Origin: Scolanthus callimorphus
Lineage: Eukaryota > Cnidaria > Anthozoa > Actiniaria > Edwardsiidae
NCBI GenBank assembly: GCA_033964015.1
Contig: CM066914.1
Span: forward strand, 23,488,234-23,552,233
Reading direction: 5' to 3'
Length of the DNA: 64,000 nt
The notes under the pieces were generated by a model. The model made no database searches. It had not been told where the DNA came from and saw only the letters and a program-made list of their open reading frames with translations. Shown here piece after piece: positions 22,617 to 33,000 of the stretch. A program made the translations under genes and the position numbers. The stretch's first letter is position 1, and the number at the start of each line of letters is the position of its first letter.

Positions 22617-24607
22617 ATGGCTGATGAAGGAGGGGTGGCGAGTGGTGGTGATCACCATCCCACTGAAGAGGAGATCTTGGAGCAAATCAGACGTCGTGAA
22701 GAAGAACATGTTAAATACCTAGAGTCATGGCAAAAAGGGCAGGCAGAATATTTTGACGACGAGTCAAAGAAAAAGAGATTTCCACAAAAACAGCTTTTGC
22801 AGCATGGGAATCACAAAAACAGTTAGAAGACGAAATTTTTGGTGCGGAGGAAATTTTAAAACAGCGTGAAGCTGCTATGAGAGAAATCGAAGATCATCAA
22901 AGGTCACTTCGCGAGAAACAGGAAATAGAGCTCGAAGAACATGAGAGAAAGCTTAAAGAGTTTCTCGCCATGCAGAAAGAGACGTATGATGCATTTATTC
23001 AGGACCAGATGGAGAAGAAAGAAGCGTTTAAACAGCTGCGAAATAACGAAAAAGAGAAGACCACTCAATTCAACGAGGAAGAAACGAAAAAACAGCACCA
23101 AAGGATGTTGGATGCCGAGAAAACCAGAATGGAAGAAGAGAAGCGACTGTTTTTGACTGAACAAGAGAGAGCCAAAGAAGAAGACGCGAGAAATATGGCG
23201 CAGTTGCAAAGCAGACAGGAGAAACAAAAGAAATTTCAAGAACAATCACTGGATGCTGCTAAAAAAGAGCTTGAAAAGGCTCTGAGAAAGCTCGAGGAAA
23301 GAGAAAAGACGATAGAATCATTAGAGAAAGAGGAAATAGCTTACTTAGAAAGTTACGCAAAACGACAACAGCGAAATGCTGAGGAGGAGGCGGAGCGTAT
23401 AAGAAAGACGGAGGAGATGAAAACACGGGAAGATGAAGAGATGACGAGGAAGATTCAAGTAAGGCTTGCATCACAGAAGCAAATGCAGGAAGATAGAGAA
23501 AATGCAATGCAAGCAATGCAAGAAAGTGTTACTGATTTGCAGCTTAAAAGCATGATCGAAGCAAAAGAGAAACGCGAACAAGATATGAAGGAAATAGGGA
23601 AATATGTTTCACAGCAGAGAGATTTGCAAAAGCAGAAAATGGCTGAAGCTGAAGGAGCACATGAAGAACACCTGAAGGGGATTGGTCTTAACGAGTTTCT
23701 GGACCACGAGAAAGAGAAATGGGAGAGCACAGAGAGAGAGAAAGTTCGATTTCAAACTCAGAGAGAAGAAGCTCTTCGAAAGAGAAGGGAGGAGGAAGAG
23801 GAAATTCATGTCCGCGAGCACCAGAAACGAATTGACGTTCACATAAAAATGCAAGGGGAATGGGACAAATACATGGAGGAACTTAAACGTGAGGAGGAAG
23901 AAAAGCTGAGACAAGACGCGGAGAAGATGAGATTAATGGAAGAACGTAGAAAAGAAGACGAAAGGAAGGCATTTGAGGTCGCGGAAAAAAGGAAGCTCCA
24001 ACAGCAGCAGAGACACAAAGAGGAAGAAGAAGCTCTTAGAAAAGCCCAAGAAGAAATGGATCTTCAAGAAAATAAGCAACGTGGCATGGAACGCTCGTTG
24101 CAAGAGGCACAACGGCTTGTGGCTATACAGGAAGAGCACATGAAAAAAGAGCAGGAAATCAAAGATGAGGTCGAACGAGAACGACTTGAAGAAGATCAAC
24201 GGCGGGCAGAAATCGAGAAACGACGCCTGGAAAACGAGAAAGAAAGAATTGTGAACGCAAGCAAGAAAAGAGAAGAAGAAGGCATTGAGACTGCGAAAGA
24301 AAACCAGGAGTTTCTAGATCAACAAAGACAACGACTTGTCCATAAGGTTAAGAATGAGGGAGAAGAGGAGAGGCTTCTTCACGAGGCAAGACAGAGAGAA
24401 GAAGAGCAATGGAGACAAGAGGGAGCGAGGAGAAGGGAGGAAGAGGTCGAGGCGCAGCGGCAGGTCCTAAAGGAGCAAGAAGAAGAAGAGACGAGGATAT
24501 TCCTGGAAACTAGGAAGGACAGGAAGGAGTTTTTGGAGGAAATAAGTAGCAACATTGTTGAGGAAGACGAGGATTTGCCGCAAGGAAGGAGGTGTATTAT
24601 TGTATGA
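22617..24607 (+). CDS. charged coiled-coil protein with C-terminal CaaX box (one frame break)
   Basis: The family is not recognised. The start chosen is the first ATG, 18 bases after a good acceptor (TTTTTTGTTTTCAG, ending at 22599), which implies an upstream non-coding exon. From about residue 15 to the end the protein is almost continuously Glu/Lys/Arg/Gln-rich with heptad-like spacing, so it is predicted to form a long coiled coil resembling trichohyalin-like proteins. It has no internal introns. It ends RRCIIV-stop: CIIV fits a CaaX prenylation signal behind basic residues, suggesting membrane anchoring. The frame shifts by one base in an A-rich run near 22770-22795; the downstream frame (with AAWESQKQLEDEIF) continues the coiled coil, so a missing base in the assembly is more likely than decay. 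Length allowing for this is about 663 residues. Confidence 0.7.
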
Positions 24608-25145
24608 GAATTGGACAAATGCGAATAACACTTATTCTAATGCTATAAAATGTTTTGTATATAAGCTCGGACTTGTATTATCCAGCTCCATCTTACATTG
24701 ATTAAAAATGTCTCATGATTATAGTCCATGTATGCGGGTGGGCACCGTAGCAAGTCAGACAGTGGAAATTGGCAGTTTTCACGATGTTGCGCATGTACAT
24801 GCAGTTAAAATGGATAATGGCTGCATGACAGCTGGTCATCGGACAATGTCCGTCCTAAATTGAAAGACGACCGGTCAAAATTTTGTGTGGCCGGACATGC
24901 TGACCAGCCACATTAATCTTCATGCTTGTATGGCCGCTCAGTAACAGAGGAGGTTGTTTTCTGGGTCAGAAGCAATGTATGACCGAGCTCAAATCGATGT
25001 ACAGGGCTTCAGATGAACTTTTCTAGGCACTCGTAAATTTGGTCGCCTTAGCATCGTTTTTGGTCGCCTTGAATTTTTTGTCAATGGGTTGCCAGTGGTG
25101 ATGCTATTTCTGTCGTCACATTCTGGGCGAGAAGGCTCAACCTCG
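24608..25145. other. 3' region of the coiled-coil gene and intergenic DNA
   Basis: AT-rich sequence follows the stop. ATTAAA near 24701 is the first plausible polyadenylation signal. No further coding sequence was seen. TTGGTCGCCTT occurs twice near 25040-25070, possibly related to the CAGGGCCC foldback family interior. Confidence 0.4.
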
Positions 25146-25447
25146 TTCCCAGGGTCTTCTGGGTAATTTTCAAGATGGCGGGTCACTCGGAAGAAGACCC
25201 TGGCAAAGGCTGGGGAGACAGGGAGACCGCCTAAGAAAAACAGTTAAAATCCGATATGGCAGGTGGACAGCGGGAAGAGAGGCCGGAAATCGGGGCTAGA
25301 ATTTATCTTAATGACTTGTGTTAATTATTTGTGTCATCTTCCTGGTTGTCCGCCAGCCATATCGGATTTTTAACTGTTTTTCTTAGGCGGTCTCCCTGTG
25401 GAAAGGGCTCCTTTACTTGAAAATTACCCAGAAGATCCTGCGAACGA
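25146..25447. repeat. nested inverted repeats
   Basis: The outer pair is CCAGGGTCTTCTGGGTAATT (left) and AATTACCCAGAAGATCCTG (right). The inner pair is CAGGGAGACCGCCTAAGAAA and its complement, running on through AACAGTTAAAATCCGATATG near 25220-25262 and 25352-25398. It is probably one foldback element inserted in another, or one element with two arms. Confidence 0.65.
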
Positions 25448-25491
25448 GGTAGGAGAAGGCTTGTTTCCTTTGGATAACACTAGTCTGTGTC

Positions 25492-25735
25492 AGGGGCGTA
25501 GCCAGGGGGGGTGGGGGAATCCCCCCTCTCCCGCAGCGGAACCCCCCTCGCCTCTGTTCTGGACCGACTTACTACTAAAATTGTAAATATTTAATAGACA
25601 ACAAATAAAAGCTCCAATAAAATGTAGCAAATTTCTTCAAACGCTAGTTTTTCCCCGAGATCTATGTGGAGTTTTTATTTTTTGAATTTTGGACCCCCCC
25701 CCCCCCCCCTCTCATAAGTGCTGGCTACGCCCCTG
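25492..25735. mobile_element. foldback element, CAGGGGCGTAGCCAG family, copy 1
   Basis: CAGGGGCGTAGCCAGGGGGG at the left and CTGGCTACGCCCCTG at the right are inverted ends. A poly-C run lies beside the right arm. Related ends bound the element at 49999-50162, and one diverged end (CAGGGCCGTAGCTAGC) is at about 29383. Confidence 0.7.
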
Positions 25736-25989
25736 TGTGTCGCTCTTGCAACATCGTGAAAATAAAGGTCAACCAATATTGGGTATCTACTTCATCGCTG
25801 AAAGCCATCGTCTTCTAGAACGAGGCATAATCAAACAAAAGGACCATTCATATACAAATAAGGCGACTATTGTGACGCATATATCAATTTTTGACAAAAG
25901 CCATTCTCGAACCCAGAGCTCCGCTCTAGTGACAGCTTGAAGCATGCACGTTCAAAATCAGCGAAGGCCCTCAAATGGATGTCCCCAAT

Positions 25990-26930
25990 AGCCGTTTTTT
26001 GGACTAGCCCCAATCCCATTTAGATCCCAGGCCTTAAGAATGAGTTCCTCGATAGGGGGGTATGCAGGTTTTATTTTTTGGTACTGTCCATTTAAGAGGG
26101 CCTAAAAGCGAGATGGACCCCTCCCTCCTCCCTCTCCCCCCCCCCCCCCCCATTGATTGACCTAAGCGGTCAACTGCAGTGGCCCATACCCCTTGGATCC
26201 CCGTTTTTTGGCTCCACCATGACCCTCATTCCTACCTCTGGCTCCCCCTCAAGTGTATTAAGGCCTGGGTCAGCTCAGAAAATCGACAAAATTACAAAAT
26301 TTAAATATCTTTGCTAATCATTAATGATGGAGCATGAACTTTTCAGGATAGTTAATAGTCGTCGAGTGAAATATTTTAGTATGGAATTTGGGCTGATACA
26401 CTGGTCATGTGGCCAGTCACGTGACATTTTCATGTTTCAAAGTTCAAAAAATTTCTCCGGTGATGAGTTTCACTCCTTATGGAAAAGTTAATAGCTAATA
26501 ATATTTCTGTTTTGGGGTTCTATGTAGTGGTGTCTTAGCTGGTGGAAAAAGTTTGCTTCTTTAAGGTGTTTTAAGGGACTGATATGCCGATTGGGTCACG
26601 TGACCTGATTCCGACCCTTATATCTCGTTAACGGTAAATGATAGCTCAGCAGCCAAGACAGTACGATGTTTCTATTCCTAAGGCCTATCCATTTGCACCA
26701 TAATTGTATAGTTAGATGTTTTCTCCATCACCGGAAAAGCAATTTACTGTTTAGTCACGTGACATGGCTTATGACGTCACTCCGTACTAAAAAATAACAC
26801 CAAAATTTTAAGTTCGTCGAGTTTTATCACTACACCAAAAATTAGCCTGCCTTAAACAGATTAAAGCAATTTAAGGCAAATTTTACGTTTTGGGGGACTA
26901 GCCCCAAGCCCATTTAGAATCCCAGGCTTA
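25990..26930. repeat. direct-repeat-bounded segment with three GTCACGTGAC palindromes
   Basis: GGACTAGCCCCAATCCCATT near 25999 and GGGACTAGCCCCAAGCCCAT near 26893 are diverged direct repeats about 900 bp apart. Between them, the exact 10-base palindrome GTCACGTGAC occurs at 26416, 26595 and 26754, and TGACGTCA occurs near 26774. The segment has no open frame of note. It may be a repeat unit or a regulatory block. Confidence 0.5.
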
Positions 26931-27413
26931 ACGTGCTGAGCCGTTAGTAAAGGTTTGACTTCACTATGACCCCTCAATGGGAATCGAAGTGTTGCGATTT
27001 TACAGGATTGTTTTAGAGTCAAGGGGAGGGTCACTTTTTTTTATCTTGTATTATTTTTTCTCATATGAAAATGGTAGTCCCCACCCCTTCCTGCTACATA
27101 ACGTGTTCCTTATAACTCGCTCTCATGGAGGTTCCCTTATAAGGCTGACACTTGTGCTGTATCCACAACCACTCCTACTTCCATTTTGCCGCAAAAAAAA
27201 AAACGTCCTTTGTGTCGGTCACGCAACGCTTCCTAGTAGCAACACCAATCATCATCAATAACAATCACCATCACTACCAGTTCATTATGTTTTATTTCTT
27301 AGTTTGTTTTCATGGATAATGGAAAATGTTACATAGTCGAGTCTTCTAGGTTGGTTGTTTTGTAGTATTGTTTGCAGACTTTACAGTCTAGTGTCCTAGC
27401 TAATTCCCGATGG
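26931..27413. other. gene-free stretch
   Basis: Nothing recognisable. A CA/CAT-rich microsatellite-like patch lies near 27240-27275. The 94-codon frame at 26977-27261 has no domain or splice support. Confidence 0.4.
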
Positions 27414-28027
27414 TATAGAGCGGTTTTCACTTTGACTGTCGTGAGTAATTACAAATTACTCGGCAATTGCGATTGCTTCGTGTTGTGATTGGTTTAGAGC
27501 ATGATCTTTGATCCTTCAGCCAATCAGATCGCGTATAGAAAACAATTACACAATTACCTGTGATGGACACCGCGGCAAAACGCATTTGCCATGCGCTTAA
27601 GATCTCTGGTCTGTGAAATGAGGACAATTGAAAAAATCTACATAACAGCGAACGATACATTTGACTTTAAACCATAAATTTCCCTCGGGTGCAAGCCTTA
27701 AAGTACGAGGTGCAAAAGTTCAGAGAAAGATATAATCATATTCTAGTTGCTCTACAATTTGTGGCCTTACGTTTTGTGTCTGGAGCTTACGTTTTCCGAT
27801 TTCCAAGACAGCACGAGATACTTTTGTTATGAAGATTGTTTCTTTTGTTTTCATTTCACAGGAAGTGAATGTTTAGCGCATGGCGAATGCGTTTTGCCGC
27901 GGTGTCTTTCGGAGGATATAAATTATGGATCACCTCGCTCTCTGATTGGTCTGTTGTTGAATTACTAGCGCATTCGATTGGATATAGCGAGTTACTTTCA
28001 CGACAGTCATGTGAAAACCGTTCTATA
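27414..28027. mobile_element. foldback element, TATAGAGCGGTTTTCA family, copy 1
   Basis: The left end TATAGAGCGGTTTTCACTTT and GACTGTCGTGA are mirrored at the right by TCACGACAGTCATGTGAAAA and CCGTTCTATA. Inside, AAAACGCATTTGCCATGCGC is mirrored by GCGCATGGCGAATGCGTTTT. A copy with the same ends is at 40501-40815. Confidence 0.75.
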
Positions 28028-28294
28028 GCAATTAATATGGCTAATTTGTTAAAACCTACAGTGTATGTTTTAAATTTTTGTCAACGAAAATTATTTGGTA
28101 AGTCTAGTACCTGTGAAGACAGTCATCTGGAAAATTATTAGGATACAAGAGAAAATGATTTTCTCGTGTAGGATGTCAATGATATGAAATTAATTTACTG
28201 TAAAAGGTAAGGTTCACGTTTCCAATTACAAGACGTGAAATCCTGTGGTTTTATTGGTAGGACAAGCTGGTCATCACTGCCACACGAAATATTC

Positions 28295-28605
28295 CCCCCC
28301 CCCCCCCCAGGGGGAAAAACACGACGGGGAGTCTGACGGATTTTCTGGGTGATGAACATTACACCTCCTGTATTATTTTGGGTCAAGAAATCTGCCGCGT
28401 ATTTTTTTGGGTCTTAAAAAACGTCTTTTTTTCTTTTTTTCTTTCTTTTGTTTTTGCTGGTGTCGTTGTTGCTTTCGGACATATAACCTTTGGCTTATAG
28501 ACACAAATATGAGAGTCCATGTGATTAAAAATACCTATTGATTTTTTTGCTAATTATGTATAATCCCCCCCCCCCCGTCATGTTTTTCCTGAGCACCCCC
28601 TGGGG
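28295..28605. repeat. poly-C-bearing inverted segment
   Basis: A poly-C run followed by GGGGGAAAAACACGACGGGG near 28309 and poly-C followed by GTCATGTTTTTCCTGAGC near 28577 look like diverged inverted copies. Similar sequence, GGGAAAAAAACATGATGGGG, is at 9244. The middle has a T-rich TTTCTTTTTTTC tract. Confidence 0.45.
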
Positions 28606-28850
28606 TTGGTCCTGACAACTAAAACATACGGCATAAGTAAGTAACCTCTCTCGTGATAACAGGATATCGAATTGTGACGAAAAGTTCTAGATAATGTGGT
28701 TTTCTGAGTGCAGAAGTTTTTTTTTCATTTTCATCTATTTCTTAACATAAAGTACCTTCGTTCTATTAAAGACTACTTTATAAGAAATGAGCTTATTATA
28801 CATGCATTATGGATTATCCAGAATTTGAGTCAGACTGTCCTTTTCTGGAT

Positions 28851-29114
28851 TGGGCAATTCCAGAAAATAAAGGTACCCCCCCACGGGCGGCATTTGGAAA
28901 TTTCGATGGGATAGGGGGGTTTAAGAACTCGGAATTCTGATTGCAAGGGGGGTTTTCGAAGCTGGATTTCTTTAACCTGCCCGGAATTCTATATGCATGG
29001 GGGGTAAACCATTTTGGAAATTATGGATGCATGGGGGGGGGGGGGGGGGGGGGGGGGGGGTCAAAAACTAGTGCCGCCCGTGGGGAGGGTGCCCTTATTT
29101 TCTGGAATTGCCCA
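28851..29114. mobile_element. 264-bp foldback element, TGGGCAATTCCAGAAAATAA family
   Basis: The left end TGGGCAATTCCAGAAAATAA and the right end TTATTTTCTGGAATTGCCCA are perfect inverted repeats, continuing into GGGCGGCA. The middle carries a long poly-G run and ATGCATGGGGGG units. The open frames with Gly or Pro runs are artefacts of this. Confidence 0.8.
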
Positions 29115-29382
29115 TTATCTGAATATAAGATTAAAAGCAATTTGACTAATGACTGGACAAAAGGTTCTTTCAAGCTCTGGTAATTGGAAATGGACGAGGC
29201 ATGAAGAAAGGAGCACAAAGCAAATAGGGCCACAAAGAGAAAACAATTGGAAAATCAAAAACACCAAGACGACTGTGGAGGAGGTTAGGAAAAATGAAAG
29301 AATCTTTCTGGAATCCTTCCTTCGTCACTTTCAAGGCTGAATAACCCTGAGCAACTTTTGCCGAAAAAGCAACCTGTTTCCA

Positions 29383-29417
29383 GGGCCGTAGCTAGCGTAG
29401 GGGGCAGTTGCACCCCC

Positions 29418-29450
<33 letters not shown>

Positions 29451-30006
29451 AGCGAAGTAATATTTTTAATGTCAACATGTAGGGTAAAATTTGCTTGCCC
29501 CCCTAGCAAAAACAAAGGATAACCAAGGCGTGCCCCCCCCCCCCCCAGACAAAATCCGTGACAATGCGACAGACCTTTTAGTTTCATGTCCCATTTTTCT
29601 TTCAAATCAAATACGTTGCTGCTCAAAGCACAATCAACCTGTCAAATCACAGTGTGTAAATAATCAGCCAAGTTGTTGTGGCCATGTAAATCAAAGTAAA
29701 AAAGGTTTGTGGCCGTTTTTACTGGCAAAAGTTGCCCAGTGTCATTTGACATTTAGATACAGTAACTCTCGTTATAGGCTTGTACCTCTTTTATCACTAC
29801 AGGTACCTTATCATGTTCATGACACGGTACTCCAAAACTATTATCTTCTTGGTTTTGTGTTTGCTAATCTCCAACCGCCATAGATTTGCATTATTATCAC
29901 ACCCTGGATTTTCAATTCCTTTGATAGACTTCCTGATCTAGCAGGAAGCCTACTTTGCAATGATAGTTCGTTTCGTTGATCTGAGTAGGCAACAGCTGTT
30001 CCCAGT
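29383..30006. other. intergenic stretch downstream of CDV3
   Basis: At 29383 a diverged CAGGGCCGTAGCTAGC end is followed by a very long poly-C run (about 29417-29450) and a shorter one near 29535. The rest is unique-looking sequence with no supported gene. The frame at 29491-29883 begins inside the poly-C element and lacks features. Confidence 0.4.
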
Positions 30007-33000
30007 TTAGCTTCTCCTTAGTGCATCAAATTTGTTTTCCAGGTCAAGCCTTGGTCTTCTCTCTGCTGGATTTTCTGCTGCTCTTGAGCCATGCCTTACG
30101 GGTTCAAAACTTCTACCCCCATTTGGCTCTTTGCTGCAAAGAAGGAACGAAAAACTTAGTTAAGCATTAGAGCACAACTTTCTATGACTTTATCGGCACA
30201 ATAGAGCATGCGTGATGTTGGGAGAGACACAAGAACATTGTAAAATCATGAGCCGGCTTATATGATATAGCGTGGGAGAACCATTACTTTATCAGTGTAC
30301 TAGAGCATAGATTTGGACCAATCAGAGCATGCGTTATATCGTACCTATATTTAAAAAAATAGTTATTTTTTTTTTTTTTTTTTTTTTTTTTAGAGCTCAA
30401 GCACTTGGGCCTGGGCGACATTGCTAAAAATGGCCTAGTCCAGTCCCTGAACTCTCCTTTGTGGCTCTGGTCGTTCCTGTGGTCACTGAAAATCTATTCA
30501 CACCACTGACAAGAGCACCTAAAAATGGGGCGAATTTGCCAAGTTCCACAGTGAAGTTGTAAAAAGGCAAACAAAGAAATGCCTGTGAGAAGTCACTAAA
30601 TTTAATGTCCTTCCTTCAAGCGAGGAAAAAAAAATTGCCTTTATTCGCGCGAACAAAACAACATTAAATTTCACACAATCAAGGGCCTATCTCAACCACA
30701 TTTTTTCCTGAAACTTGGCAAGTTAACTAATGTTCAGGTGCTTTTTTCAATGATGTGGATGGATTTTCACCAACTTGCTGATTTTAAAAGATCAAGACAG
30801 CGTGGCAGGTCTACTGACAGTTGAGCTAACCTTTTGCTGGCCTGTACAGCGGCTTGAAGTGAGGGAAAAGCAATCTCACTACCAATTTCTGGAGCTTTGC
30901 TCTTGGCTCCTGGGCCACCACCCATAGGCCGTTGGCTTCTCATACCCGGGGGGCGGTAGGCACCAGGAGGTCGGTAAACGCCTGTGGGCTTGGCTTCTTC
31001 CTGGGGTGGTGGAGGAGGTGCAGCTACAGAAATGTAAAATGATGAACAATCCAATGTAAAAAAGGCAGAAGTAGAAACTTTGGAAGTAGCAATGCATTAC
31101 AAAAGGTGTTCTATGCTCAAGGGTAGGAAATTACAACATTTCTAGAGTGCTTGCATGTGGCCATTACAAATGAAAATTCCAGTTGGAATGTACAGCCAAT
31201 TGCGTTTGAGCGTTTTACCCTAGCAGTTCGCACGTTACGTTTGATCGTTTGAAAGTTGTGTTGTGAGACAAAAAGTCGAACGTTTCCAAGGGCAACCGCC
31301 ATGTGTATTTTTCACTGACCAATCAGAGAGGACAGAACTCTTTGGCTCGCCATAGAAACGTCTCATTTCATCTTAGAAACGCAACTTTCAAACGTTCAAA
31401 CATAACACGCGAACTGTTAGGGTAAAACGCTCAAACGCAATCGGCTGTAAAATGGTTCAGTCAATTTTTCAGCCCTTCTGATAGGGATGAGAAGGTCACT
31501 CCCAGAGGTTGCCTCACTGTTTCAGTTGGGATGAACTGACCAGAATGGTTTGAAGGGGGTTTGAAGCATTTGCAACCAACAAGTTTCTTTGGCGAAATAC
31601 AAGTAAGGGAGAAGATTGATACCAGAATGCAAATTTTACAAAATGGTAAGCACAAATCACTTGGGATTTCATTTTTTTGTTTAGATAAAGGAAAAGCAAC
31701 CTATACATAACAAAGAACAGACAGACAGAGTTTATTCTTAGAGAGCCGTATACAAAGAGTACATAGGCGTAGCCTCTGGACATTATATAATATAGATTTA
31801 AATTGGCCAGGTTTGCCTTATGGCGAAGCAATGCAATCACAGATATATTTGGCTATTGTGCTTTTGCTGTTTTTAGGTGAGATTAAAGAGCCTGTGTCAG
31901 TCGCCATTTTGACAGCATAGCAACATATCAAGTAGGAGAAAGCATCCATTTCCATCGGCTGATTTAGAGCATATGGAGCAATGTTCTCGATTGAATTTGG
32001 TAAATCAAATCTGAAACTTTGTTTTTAGATGTTGACTTAAAGATTTCTACACGTAATTCATCTTCTAATATCAAACAAAAACAATAACAAAGGAGTGGCT
32101 GACACAGGCTCTTTAATTCTTGTGTATACTCAAACAGAATAGCTCCTCTCCATACTCACCTTCTGGTGCTGGTGTCGATGTGGCCTGCCATGGACTGCTT
32201 TTATCCTTTTTAGAACTGCCTTCTCCTGTTTGACAGCCCAGAAAATCAAGGTTAACACCCCCTGACACAGGTATCACTGCATTACATTCAGCTTGGTCAA
32301 TTCTTGGGTTTTAATCATGTGACTTTGGAAGCAATATATCATTTTCAGTGAAATTAAGTGGAAGTCAGTCTTGAAATGGCTTAACATTAAAATCAATTTA
32401 TTTCATTTTATTAACTTAACAGACAATACACTAACAAGCACTTGCACTTATTTGGGACTTTCCAAGCAAAGGTTTGGGTTTGTGAAACCTGCTTCAATGG
32501 ATTAATTCTAATTAGAAAGCAAAGCATGTTTTTGTGTAATGCTAGCATTTTTCAGCACTTTTCTTTCCCTTACATTTTGCTTGCAGTTGCTGATATCACT
32601 CTATTTTCAAAAAGTTACATGTGTACTTGCTGAATAGTTTCTTTGCTTTGTCCACGCGCACAATCATTTAGACCTTCACATGAATTTTGAATGTGTGGAT
32701 GTGACATCAAGTGAAACCAAATAATTGAAATGATGTTGTAAAAGTATAATTTGTTTTCATCTATCTTCATTGCAATGACAAGGCCAAGAGTATACTCTAA
32801 GGGTCCCACTCAATCCCCTAGGTGTATTTGTGTGTGTATGGTGGATAGAAATGCCTGGTAGACTCTTTGTACCATCCTTGGAAAGCCAGATTTTTTCATT
32901 TGACATATGGTATGTACACTTTTTCATTGTCAATACCAGAAGTACAACTTAGCGTCATTATTTTGATTTTGATGGCCGTGATGCTTTATAACGCTTGCCA

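Noticed and set aside
22904..24618. Leu/Phe/Ser-rich antisense frames opposite the coiled-coil gene
   Set aside because: Expected antisense of Glu/Lys-rich codons; no independent support.
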